Of a stretch of 64,000 bases of DNA, positions 37,658-50,000 are shown in pieces. The notes under the pieces were generated by a model. The model saw nothing but the letters and a program-made list of their open reading frames with translations, was not told where the DNA came from and searched no databases. Position 1 is the first letter of the stretch, and the number at the start of each line of letters is the position of its first letter. Source of the stretch: Rotaria sp. Silwood1 (Eukaryota > Rotifera > Eurotatoria > Philodinida > Philodinidae); contig CAJNOP010000017.1 of the NCBI GenBank assembly GCA_905250075.1, positions 186,001 through 250,000 of the forward strand, written 5' to 3'. The translations under genes were made by a program, and so were the position numbers.

Positions 37658-40600
37658 TTATTTCTTTTGTTTTTTTCTTATTTGATTTAATTGATTAGTA
37701 TTACAAACAATATGTGTATTAGTCGTAGCTAATTTTTTATTTCCACCTTCAATAAGTAATAAAGATGTTTCAATTTCTTTGAAATCTTTTAATGATATAG
37801 CTTTTGTTAAACGTTCTGTACCTTCATCAATCATTTTTTGTATAGTTGTCAAATTTTTATGTAACAATATTTGTTCATCATATAAATCATTTTGTTTTTC
37901 AATAAGAAAATCATTTTTTGTTTCTTCTTTTATTGAATTTTTATTTGTTAATAATTCTTGTTGTCGTTTTTCTAAATCAATACAATACCGTGAATGAGCA
38001 TCACGAACACAATCAAGAAGTGCTTTTGTTATTGGTACTTCATGAGGTTTTCCATTACCAAAAAATTTTACTCCATCTCTTGTTGCTCTTAAACCATTTA
38101 TTGATGCATCACTAAGCAATGAACGATCATCTGTTAATAAAAAAGCATTTTCACTAAAACCTCTTTCAACATCAGCATTCCCATGTGATAATGCAAGTAT
38201 ACATTTTATTAATTTAGGTAAAGCAATAAATTTATTTGTACCAGTATTTGTTTTAAGTGTAAAAACATTTTTCCAATAATAATCAATTGAATGATATTTA
38301 TTTGTTTGTTCATACCATTCATTTGGTATGTTTTCATTTTGATATATATACCATTCAGCAGTAATACGATCAATATCATCTGGTATAATCATTTGAGGAA
38401 AACTTCGAGCAATATTCATAATACTTATATGAGACGTTTCAGAATGACGCATTATTGGATGTAAACATTTTAAATGTCGAAGTAAATCATTATTTAATGG
38501 TAATGTTCTTATAAGTTCTTTAGTTATTAATGAATACATATTTCGAATGTCAGAAAAAAATTGTTGATTTTCTTCACTTGATAAATTATTTTGATCAAGA
38601 CGAGTTGCTTCACCTATTTCTAATTCTAAATAAAATAGAAAAAAAAAATGTAGAGTTTTACTAGTTTTTATTTTACGAATTGAAAGTTAAAGAAGGATTG
38701 TTCATTATTAATAAAAATAATGGTCTAAGGATTGTTGTATTCAACGATAATTTTCAAAATTTTATTTTCATCTCTGAAAATATTCATAACAAAAATCTAA
38801 AGAAGATATTAACTGAAATTCAAAATAATGATTAAGATAAACAATTCCTATACGTAATTTAAAACTATAGGACAAACGAAAACTAAAATTAGACTATAAT
38901 ATTTTATTATTCAATTAAAAATAGAGTTCGATCTACATGATTCTTCAGGTATTGAGGAGAGTCTCTATTTTTACTTTGACTTTTCAGATCAAGTATAATA
39001 GACCCCGTAGAGCCAACGATAATTACCCTTTTTTAATAGTTTTCTCAAATAGCAAAAGAAATATTATGTATATTTGCTTAAAAGTTACTGAATATAGAAG
39101 AACTAGTTTCCAACTAAATATGGCGTGTAAATTTGTATTTGAATTCAATTTTCTGTACTCGAATTGAATCTCATAGAAGTCACAAGAGCTTTATTTCGAT
39201 TCGTTCAGTAGTCGACTCCGATCGAAGAATAGTAAACTATTAGTAATTTAATGTCATTGTTGCATTTCTTCTATAATCAAATCGGATTTTTTTACTCTTT
39301 GTTCTTGCTAACTAACTGGAGAACATATCTAGATGCTACTCCTGAATCGAGTTCATATTCTATCCTCGTTCAGTTGTCACCATTTTACTAGGCTTTTGAC
39401 CTTTGGTAAAGCATAGAGGAAAAAAATTGCATGAAAGTATTCTGTCTTGAAATTTTGTTTACAAATAGTTATTGTGAGCAAGAGATATTTCTTAAACGGT
39501 TCAGCTCAAAAGACTGAGCTATTATTAAGATGTCAAATGTTGAAGATATTCAATCTTCAGACTATTTATTATAACACATAATCATTATTTGGATTGTTCA
39601 TACTTCAAAAACAACAAATTATTTTGAGCTAAACTTTTAGATCAAGATACTACAAGTCGATTTTATCATCTATGCCTTGTCGAGAGACGAAAACTACAAT
39701 AAAATAATCATAGTTCCAGAAGGATAGTGTATAAGAATGAATTCTTTTAGATTTCTGCTGGTCTCATGAACTCTTACTTACCTATACCCTTGACGAAAAA
39801 GTATAGTTTCCTTTTAGACGCTTATTAATCTAGATAACTAATCTTGAATAACATCTCTTAATATTGTCATATCAAACTGCGATGAAAATTATAATATTTA
39901 TATGATATAAGAAATCATTCTTGATTTCTTTAAATTTCAGAAGACAAAATTTTCATGACATGAAAATAACTAAAATTATTTTACCTGAATCACATTTTTG
40001 ATTAGCTTGAATATGAAATGAAATATTCATGAGTTCATTTAATGTTTTACTTTTAATTAAATCTTCATTTATAAAACATGAAAATAAACGTCGTATTAAT
40101 TGTTCACATTCATCATACAATACATGAATTAATGGTTGAGTTTGTTGAAACCATTTTAAAATTTGTTCATATATATTATGATAAAGAAAAACAAGAAAGT
40201 TTAAACGTATTAATGTTGATTTTGTTTCAAAAATTCTTCTTATTTGTATATAACGATGATTGTTTAGTGAAATTTTACGATTTGTTGGAATAAATCTAAT
40301 AAAATATTCTTTAAGATTTGTCCATTGTTCAATAACACGTTCAATTATTGGTCCAACATCAAGCCATCGTATTATTATGAAACGACGAATAAATTTACCA
40401 ATATCATTTGATAGATTTTTAGCTAATTTTAAATAATCTTCACGACGTGATGGTGATCGACTAAACCAAAAACCTAAATTATTAAGAAATTCTTCAATTG
40501 ACCAATTTGTACCATCCATGCCTATTTTAAATGAATTATGGATTAAATGTAATGGACATGAACCAATATGAATCAAACCAATATTTGATTTTATTGTTGA

Positions 40601-43018
40601 TGACGATCTTACCATTTGAAAAAAAATCAGAGAATATTATATTTAATTGCTTTAATAAGCAATGTTTTAGTTATCAAGAATTATATCTTTTAACTAAACA
40701 TTTCAATATCAATAAAATCTATTACAGTTTAAAAAAATCGGACGAACTAAGTGATGAAATTTTATCTAGTCACATGTATTTTACTAAAATTCGTTCATAA
40801 CAATAACTTTTTGATTAAAAATTCTTAACTTAGGACTTTCAATAAGGTGTAATTAGGGATGCTTTACAATTACATATGAATAAAAACACTTATTTTAATC
40901 ATGTAACAAAAACATGATCATTATCACAATTTCATCACATAAACATCGACTTCAATCGTAATACAAACATGAAACCGATACTATTGACTAGTTGATTATT
41001 GGTATATTCTATCTCTTTTGCTGACCCTTTTAGAAATGTTTGCCGAATTTGAATTAATCGATTCGTGTATGTGATGAATGAATCTAATGACTTTTCATCT
41101 GTAAAATATATGTACTTGAGTCAATTGAACGACTACAGAGATAGAGCAAATATTAGCTCGAATTATAGACTGGACAAGTCAATATACCGATCCGATTTGT
41201 TTTGAGAAACTCAGACTAAGTCACCCAGGGCGAACAATCGGACACTAAGATCGGACAAGATTCTGCATCTGATCATATATGATCTTGTACGATTTGGTAT
41301 AAATCATACAAAAAATCGTAGTCTCTGAAATTTTACATCAATTCTCATTGTAAGATTCTTGACAGATCTTGTTGTCTTGCCAGATATTACAGGAATCTTA
41401 CAGTAAGAATTGATGTAAGATTTCAGAGACTACGATTTTTTCGTACGATTTCATATGATCATACAAGACGTACTGTCAGATTTTTTGACCTGGGCAGTAT
41501 AGATTGTGAAAATTTAGACCTGATTTATCTCTACAGTAATAATGAAAGTTGTATGACTAATTTAAAAAGTTATTATTAAAGAATGACCAACATTCATCAA
41601 TGAATAAATCATGATTTTGTTATTCTATAAAAGATAGCGAACATTCTTTTCTAGTGTAAAATTGCTCTTTGATAATAATTCAAAGACTTTATCATTCTGT
41701 TAACTATAATTTCAGTTACACTGAGAATGAATAATCTATATCTTCATATCAATGACTGTATTGTACAGTATATTTAGACTTTATTGATTTTTCAACACTT
41801 CAAGTAACCAGCATAATTAGCCTAATAATACAGAAAGGATTATTTCGATACCTTTTACTGAATAGAGCAATAGACTACAATCATATGATGTAGAAATTGT
41901 TTCGAATCGAATCAGGTCAAACTCGATAGCAATTATATATTGAGATGATAATATTTTATATAAAAGAATGTAAAAAATTACTTTCAATCTTTATTCGAAA
42001 CATCTTTGCAAGTCATAAAGAATTTATGACGTGACAAAAAAATAAATAAAACTCTATTTCCCCTCTTGTTCAATGACAAAATGTTAAATCTGTTCAATAA
42101 AAAAATATATAAGTTTTTATCTTAACTCACTGTTTTTCTCGTTCAAGACGAATTTCTTGATCCATCATAATTTCAACAGTTTTATTCACATTGGGATTAT
42201 CTCTGCCTAATTAAATAAAATGAAATTAATTTTTTTTGAAAAGAAATCAAAGTAGATCATATCTATTAGAACATACCTAACATTAATATTTTCTTTATAT
42301 CAATTCCATCTGCTCGTAATGTATCAATCATATTTCGAAAAAGTATTTCAGCTGTTGCATGACCAAGAAATATACTTTTATAATATCTTACAACTATTTC
42401 TTGTTTTCTTTCACACCAATAACGAAAATGTAAATCTAATTGTTTTCTTACACTAACAGTTATTGTTTCATCAAATATTAATGTATAACCCGGTGCTTTC
42501 ATTAAATCATGTAACATAATTTTAGTAAAATAATGACCTGTACCATGTGATAATATATAAGATAATTTTCTTGGTTTCATTGAAAATTCTTTTACTATAT
42601 TACTATCAGAAAACATTTGAGAAAATAATTCTTGAATATATTGTGAAGAATTATAACTAAGACCAAGTTTAGCTGTTGCCATTGCCCAATAAGCTTCAGC
42701 ACGTGTAACTTTTTCATCTAATGTTAATGCACGTTCATTACTTGTATTTACTTGAAGAGATGATGATGATGATGATTTTGTAACAATTAATTGACCTGAT
42801 TCAATAACATCTTTAAGACATTGTAGATGTTTTGGTCGTTGTGAATGTTTATAAACATCGGACCAACCACCATTTTTACAACTTTTTTCCTCATTACAAA
42901 CAGTACATAAAAATGTACTGACAGTTTTGCCTTGTTTAAGCCAGCGTGAACATGGATTTTTTGTTCCATCAAGTTTATATAACCATTTAGTACAAAAACG
43001 GGTATCTTTGTTTGGCAT
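37658..43018 (-). CDS. hAT-superfamily transposase-like protein, open over 802 aa
   Basis: Four exons, 43018-42277, 42206-42131, 40607-39985 and 38625-37658, all phases closing. An N-terminal BED-like zinc finger (C38, C41, H58, H64 in FLCTVCNEEK ... YKHSQRPKH) precedes an RNase-H-like core. First acid: LIFDET (D183). Second: GRDNPNVNK (D250). Then the CxxH-type motif GSCPLHLIHN and the C-terminal dimerisation block ALSHGNADVERGF with the third acid, E634. About 125 residues rich in charged and coiled-coil-like sequence follow. All residues expected of an active DDE transposase are present. However, the gene has two introns over 1.3 kb and I see no terminal inverted repeats at its borders. 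It may be a host-domesticated gene or a still-mobile element whose ends I missed. Intron 2 carries a palindromic element. The splice acceptor of exon 3 (GGTAAG before ATCG) is the weakest call. Confidence 0.78.
41224..41494. repeat. Palindromic MITE-like element in intron 2 of the hAT-family gene
   Basis: The two halves are near-perfect reverse complements. One half contains AATCGTAGTCTCTGAAATTT at about 41325; the other contains AAATCT-like sequence then CAGAGACTACGATT at about 41425. Ends read CCCAGG and CCTGGG. Arm length is about 120-130 bp with a short centre near 41370. There is no coding capacity and no convincing target duplication. Confidence 0.75.
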
Positions 43019-44743
43019 TTTCTCTTTCGTTATCGATTTGAATTATAGTTCAATTTACGATAGTTCGAAGAAAATAATATCGTATATATAACACGTGGAT
43101 AATACGTTATTAAATTTTATGGCGTAAGAAGAACAGAAAGAATGGGAATATTCGTTAGAACAATAACTACGCAATATAAAAATGATCATATGAGTATGGA
43201 CAAGAACGAACAGTCACTAACACCCACATAAAGAGTACTTTTTCATAGACTAGGCAGATATGTGATTTTTTAACTTACAAAAAATCTGATTTACTGTTCA
43301 ATATTGCTCTATCATGTCTCAAATATCAATATAATCTGAAAACTTCAAAACAGAGAAAATTTTTTTCAGTGAAAAACCACTATAAAAGAACCTTGCCCTA
43401 TATGTATACAAGGACAGACTTTTTTTTTAAAGATTAATACGTTATATACCATTCGATGCAGTTCTATACACTGATTCCAAATATGAAGTTAGTTTTCAAT
43501 AAACATGTTTTTTATTGACGCAAATGAATTTTACCTCGAAAATTGCAGGTCAGTCATGCAATGTTTGCGCTTATTCGCACTAACACTACATTGATATTAT
43601 GAGTAGAGGAACATGTGACGGAGTTTTCGTCCTATTCTGAGTTATCAGAACTTATACAAGCTCATTAAATCGAACACATATTTCTATAAAAGCGCTCAGT
43701 TTTAATGATGAATGGCTTTATTCGAATCCCAAGCAGATAATAATGAAAGTTTTTTTTTCACGAATTGATAGAATGAAAGACGCAAAATCACATTACATAT
43801 AACTTTCTTAGAGACTATTTCTACTTATGTTGTTTTTTAATGAAGTTTTCTTTGGACCTTCGATAAATACTTACAAGAGAAACAAAATCTCTTATATCAT
43901 TTAATAACTCAAAGGACGGAGTACATGTTGTTCTATTTAAATTCCTAAAAAAGTAAACTTTCGATTTTTCATCTAATTAACACTTGGATGCTCGCAGTAA
44001 GTTACATCTTCATGTAAACCCTAGTGAGTTATGAATATTCTGAAAATAATTTATGTTGTCGGTTTATTACTGCCGAGATTACTGTATTTCTACGGTATTT
44101 TTTAAAATCACAACTATAATAGCTCTCAAAAACAACTGCAAAACTGTTTTTTTTTTTTAATTTTTATTTCAAACTTTGCACATAGATAGACTGAAAACAG
44201 AATAGTTTATTATGAAAAGTTCAGTCTTTTTAATAATCGCGAAGGAAGCCACGACTTTAATTTTAAAAAATACTATAAAAAAGATGCAGCATATCAATAG
44301 TAATAAAGTGACAGTACCAATTCTTTTCATTGTATTCATAACGTACTAGATTCTACATAATGCACACTGTCCCAACTCAAATGTGATTCGTCAATTGAAG
44401 CATTTATATCGATACGAGATAAAAAAACTATCTCTTGAGTACTTAGAAATAATTTAGCACAATCTACATCAGAAAGATGTCAATAATGTATTCTGAAGTT
44501 TATCACAAACTATTTAATCGAAACTCATAAAATCAACTTCTAAGCAGAAGAATTCTCAGATAGAAATCTGAATTAGTTGGTAATATCAATAATAAACGTT
44601 TTCTCAGCCATGAGATGGAAAACTCTGTTCATAGTCTCTCTTTGAATTGAATTAAGAAAAATGATATTGTACTCATTTCATATTATTTTTTTTTATTTGA
44701 ATAAAGACAAAATAAAGAAAAAAAAAACAATTTGGACATATAT
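43019..44743. other. Intergenic region, no gene seen
   Basis: This is the upstream flank of the hAT-family gene and the downstream flank of the esterase gene. No open frames with family resemblance and no repeats with definable ends. Confidence 0.5.
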
Positions 44744-47031
44744 TCACAGATGATTTATAATTATTTGTGCGGTATGTTCAATCATTTGATGAGCAACTTC
44801 AAATCTTAATGGACCATATAAGAAAACATGAGCGCCATGAAATGCATTAGAAAAGTGATGATGATAAATTGTTTTATTCAATGAATTTAATCGAGAAGCA
44901 AATATAAAACCTTAATAAAACAAAAGAAAAATAGAAAATTTTAATTAATTTAATGAAGTTAATTAAAATTAATCTACCTTCATCTCGAAGAATATCAAAT
45001 TCAGTTGTAAAAAGAAGAATTTTTGGTAATTGAATTAATTGTTGATCAGATACAAGTAATGGAGACATTAATGGTGATAATAAAAATTTTAAATTATTTA
45101 CTAAATTTTTATTTCCTTGTTGAGTCTCATTGAATTCATGAGATATAGATAAATATTTATTTGGATCTATAAAAGGATAAAGTTTTTTCTTATCATCAAT
45201 TGATACATGTAAATTAAAAAATATATCTTCTGTTATTTGAATATCATTTTCACTTAATAGAGATACCATAGAAATAAGATTATTTTCATTTAAAACACCA
45301 AGAATATTCTGTTTTAAATACATACGATAAGATGGTAAAGTAAAATCAAAAAATTGTAATGATGGATATAATAAAGATAATAAATATGGTTTATATCCAT
45401 CGTTAATTAATGAATGACTAACAACTAAAGCTAAATTTCCTCCAGCTGAATCACCAGATATTATAATTCGATTAGAATTTATTTGATAATCATATCCATT
45501 TTCAAATAATTCTCGACTAACAGATAAACAATCTTTCAAACCACTTGGAAATCGATGTTCTGGTGCCAAACGATATCTAAATTGATCAATTTCAATATTA
45601 AATCATTCTTGCTTGAAAATTAAGAACGGTAAAAAATTAACCAGAGCACTGGAAACTTTGGCTCTTGCCTTCTATCAATTTTGTTTTCAAGAAAAACGAA
45701 TGGCAATTTTTTGCACATGATCGTGTTTTTTACATCGCTAATTGTACAAAGTTCAATGTCACTTAGAATCTAAATAGATCGTACATCCAAGTAGTTTTGT
45801 CTTCCTGCAAAACTTTCAATTTCGTGTATAAAAATGCAAAGTAATATGGTCCGAAAAGTAACATTATCAAAACTACATGCGTAAATTCAGGACATTTTGA
45901 TAACAAATGCACCGATAAAGAGAAAAAATAAATCTCACATGATATTTACTTAATAATCATTAACAATCGTAGTTTCTTCATATCAAGAATAGTTGGTGGA
46001 TCGTTGAGATATTTTTTAAGTCAGTTATTTTCTCAATTTAGCTTTCATCATAAGAATAATAATCAAAGACTTGATTTCAAATTACCTATCAAGACCGGTT
46101 TTGATAAAATAATAAAACCCGAAATAGCTTATGACTGTGAATTTTAATTTCAGAGTTATTCAAACCTAAATCAAAGATATAGAAAATCATTGATTTATGG
46201 AAGTTTAATTATAAAACGATTACAATATTTTTTACATTTCTCAAAAAGATAGTTTCGTTTATAATTGAAACTTTCACAAAGAAAAAAGCCCTTCTCTTCC
46301 TTTTTTTCTAAATGCAGTAAAGTCTGTTTTTAATTATAACACAAAATTGAAATTCTCGCGATAATTTGAAGAATTTTTCTTCGCTAAACTTATTTATTTT
46401 TAACTGATTATCCAAACAATTGAATTGTTTTGATATAGACTTACTCAACTGCAATAAGTGTAGTACGTGTTAAATTAGCCATGAGATAAGTTGCTTGATC
46501 ATATGTTTCAATCGATCCTAAAAGAAATCCACCACCATGAAAATAAATGATTGCTGTTTTTTTCTCATAATCAATTAATTCTTCTGGTTCATAAATTCGT
46601 ACACTAACATTTGCAATTTTTCTATCATAAACCTATATATATTTATATAAAAAAAAGATTTTATTTGTTGTTGTTTTTTTTATTTCAATTAACAAATTTA
46701 TACTTTTAAACGACATTCAGGATGTCGTTTTTGAAATAAACCAATTGATAAATAATGTAGATTTCGTATTAAATCAATACGATTAAATAAATTCATTTGC
46801 TCAGAATAATATCCCTGAATACAATTAATTAAATTATTTTTTTTTTAATAGAAAAAAAAATCCAATATATTCACATACTAATCGATCGATTTGATGAGCC
46901 CAGTATGAAAGAAAACGATATTTCCATGGTTGAGGAAAATTTTCTGGTAATGGTTGATAAGTAATTCCAATTAATAAAACAAATAAACTTATTATTACAA
47001 AAAGGATATTTATTCCTGATAATGACGGCAT
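44744..47031 (-). CDS. Arylacetamide deacetylase-like membrane esterase
   Basis: Five exons, 47031-46879, 46814-46704, 46632-46445, 45576-44978 and 44910-44744, closing to 405 aa (human AADAC is 399). An N-terminal signal anchor (NILFVIISLFVLLIGI) is followed by the family's YQPLPENFPQPW segment. The hormone-sensitive-lipase-type hydrolase fold has the oxyanion motif FHGGGF (H120-G123), YRLAPEHRFP, nucleophile elbow SGDSAGGN (S194), the acid in EFDILRDEG (D345) and the catalytic histidine in FHGAHVF (H375). By family it is an ER membrane esterase with its active site in the lumen, hydrolysing acetyl esters or amides and neutral lipids. Intron 3 is 868 nt; the other three are about 65-70 nt. 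Nothing looks broken. AADAC versus NCEH1 cannot be decided by eye. Confidence 0.92.
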
Positions 47032-50000
47032 AACTATCTGAACTCTAAGTGAGAATTACTATCAATTAATATTAACGTTAAGATCACACCATCATCAGGC
47101 CATAAACACTTGAATATATGCTGTATTAGTCATTCATCAACAGAATCTTAAAAAATCTATCTACAAAGAAAAACAAAACTATTCGAACCATATGTAATCC
47201 GTCAGGTTTTGACAAACATCTTATTTTGTAGTTACGTAAAGTATGACACATATGATAAAATTAAATTTATCGAATATTTTATATTTAAATAATAATAATT
47301 GTTTAAAATTAATCTGAAAAAATACTTTTTTTTTGTTTTTTCTTCAATAAAATAATTTATCATGATAATAAAAGATGGCGTTTGTTGACTATTGTGTGAT
47401 TTCTATCAGCTGTTCAATACTTATATACTATTGGTTGGTAAACATAAATATTTATCGATTGGTTACAACTATTTCGTAGAAAGTAATAGTTGTAAACTAA
47501 TGACCTTCGTCTTGGTTTCTATTTGTATGAATTTTTTTTTTCCTAATGAAAACAAAATAATATTGTTCAGTTCTTATTTAATAAATATCTATGGAATATT
47601 ATCTGATTTTATGATTCATACGTGTCGTGATAATATGATAAAATTTTATTTGAAGTATTGAAGATTAGTAACTCTAACATAAATATCAATCGATAGAACA
47701 TTGAATTTTATATACCTTACGAATGACAATGGAATATAGATTTTTAATAAGTTTGTTCATGTATTTTATTATACAGCATTAACTTATATAGATATACATT
47801 AGTTTTCGTTTATAGTTATATGTATTCAAGATAAACATATACAGAAACCATTAAAATATCGGAAAATAGTATGAGATTTTAAATTTTGATTTTATTAATA
47901 ATTTCAAAGTTTACCTATGAACAAAAAATATTATATATTTGATATTAACATAAGATGCTAATGATCTTCAGTGAATACAATCTTATTCATAGAAAGATAC
48001 TAGATCATATTGTCTTGAAGAAGCTTTTGTTTTGTTTGTAGATATAATTTTATTCAAATAGAACAAAAAAAAAAAAACTTATCTACATCTTGTGATTAAA
48101 ATGAAGCAGGGTCATCAAATGTATCAACTTTCTCTGTTGTTCAAAAATAGCGTTCGATTTAAATAAAATATCAATGGTAGCTGCTCAATAGGTTTGTATT
48201 CATTGAATTATTTCATATTAAAGTGTAAATATTGTCATCTTGAAGGTAAATTCCATCAAAACGGAAGATGTTAAGACTTATTAGTTTTGCCTATTGTAGT
48301 TCTATGCGCTAATCTAGAATAAACTAGCTGTGCTGAAGAATGGTGTATGAAGTTTTCCGATTCTAAAGTTCATTTGCAGGTAGAACAATGACTTGACACA
48401 TTAACTACCAACTTCTTGAATAGAGATATGCGAAACGAGTCTCACTATCAAGAAAGTTATTTCAGAATTTATTCATATTACATCTAAAAACAATGAATCA
48501 ATATTCATGTTTTTGATTTATTTAGCTAATGACTAGCACTTTTTTTAATCATCTTTTACGGATGATATTCTGATCGGCAAGATAATTCGTTTGAAACCTC
48601 AGAATATTTGACTATAATCTTTAGTTCTGACTGAGACAATTTATTTCTTGTAATTCAGGCAAACTTACAAATTTTGCTCTCACACAATCTATAATTCTGA
48701 ATAAAAAAACATTTTTTCAAAGATCTTATTTTTTTGAAAATGTCATATACACGAAATAATAACTGAAGAGTGATATTTAGTATTGTATAGAAGGCACTTC
48801 GAAGCATATATTCATATAAAAATTATAACACTATATAAAGGTCAATACGGTTATTAATCTGATGTATTTATAAATAACCATCAACATGTCATTATCAGAC
48901 CTTACACTAAAAGTTGAAACACAGTTATATATATATAGATGAAAATGATTTTTAACATCTCGACATAGTTTCAATAGAAATATAAATAAGGCATAATAAG
49001 TATTTTATTATTATAAAGCGTTATTATTTTACTGAATTGATCTTATCAGTTCTGATCACATACATTTCAGAAAAGTTTTCTATCACATATTATAGGAAAA
49101 AAAATTAAAAGGTTAGGCGAGATTTACAATTTGAAAGTGGCAGAAATAGATCAATATAAGGAAGGAAAGATAATAGTTTTTTTTGTGGTTGAAGTATTTG
49201 AATGGATTAATTTTAATTACCGAATTGCAATAGCTTGTGAAAGAAGGTAGGAGAATCTTGATAGAATTTATTCATACATGTGCTAAGTCGTTCTCTCGGG
49301 AGTGCTTGAACACCAGCTTTTTCCACACAATATTGACATGTTTTGTTAACAATAGTTTTATCCATTATATAGCAAACAAATAACTCTTATACATGTCGTT
49401 CAATATTTTGAAGTCGCTTTACTAGAGTTTTTTAAATAGTGCATAATAAGTGTTTTCTATATGAAATTATAAACAAATTTAATTGATTGGTGAATACATG
49501 ATATTTAAAAGGTTAATATATTATGTAGCAGCAGTTGCTTTAACTATCCCAGTCGATGATTATCATTTATTGATAGATTGTGATTGGCAAAAGTGAAATT
49601 GTTCTTAGAATGAAAAGAATTTTTTCCATGTGAATTTTCATATCTGTAGATCTGATATTTATTAAAGAATATAACATTTTGTACAATTTGCAGAGTCAGT
49701 TGAAGAAAGATTTTTTTTTTTGTTTAAAAGAAATACGTACATTCAATAAAACAATTCGTTTTTGTAGTCATAAAATAAGTATTAACGTTATTTTTGAAAA
49801 ATATCCTATAATTGATTTGTATTAAAGTTTAGTTATGACAGGAATAATTTTCAAATATCGCATTCTTAAAGACGTATGATTCACAATATGAATTTATATT
49901 TTTAATGAAAATATTAAAATTGGTGTTACCATCAGTACCATTTCTTCAAGTAGTAATTAAAAATCGAATAATAATCAAAAAACAATTTGATTACATGTAA

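Noticed and set aside
37779-38115. Plus-strand open frames over the 3' exon of the hAT-family gene
   Set aside because: Antisense shadows of the real minus-strand exon.
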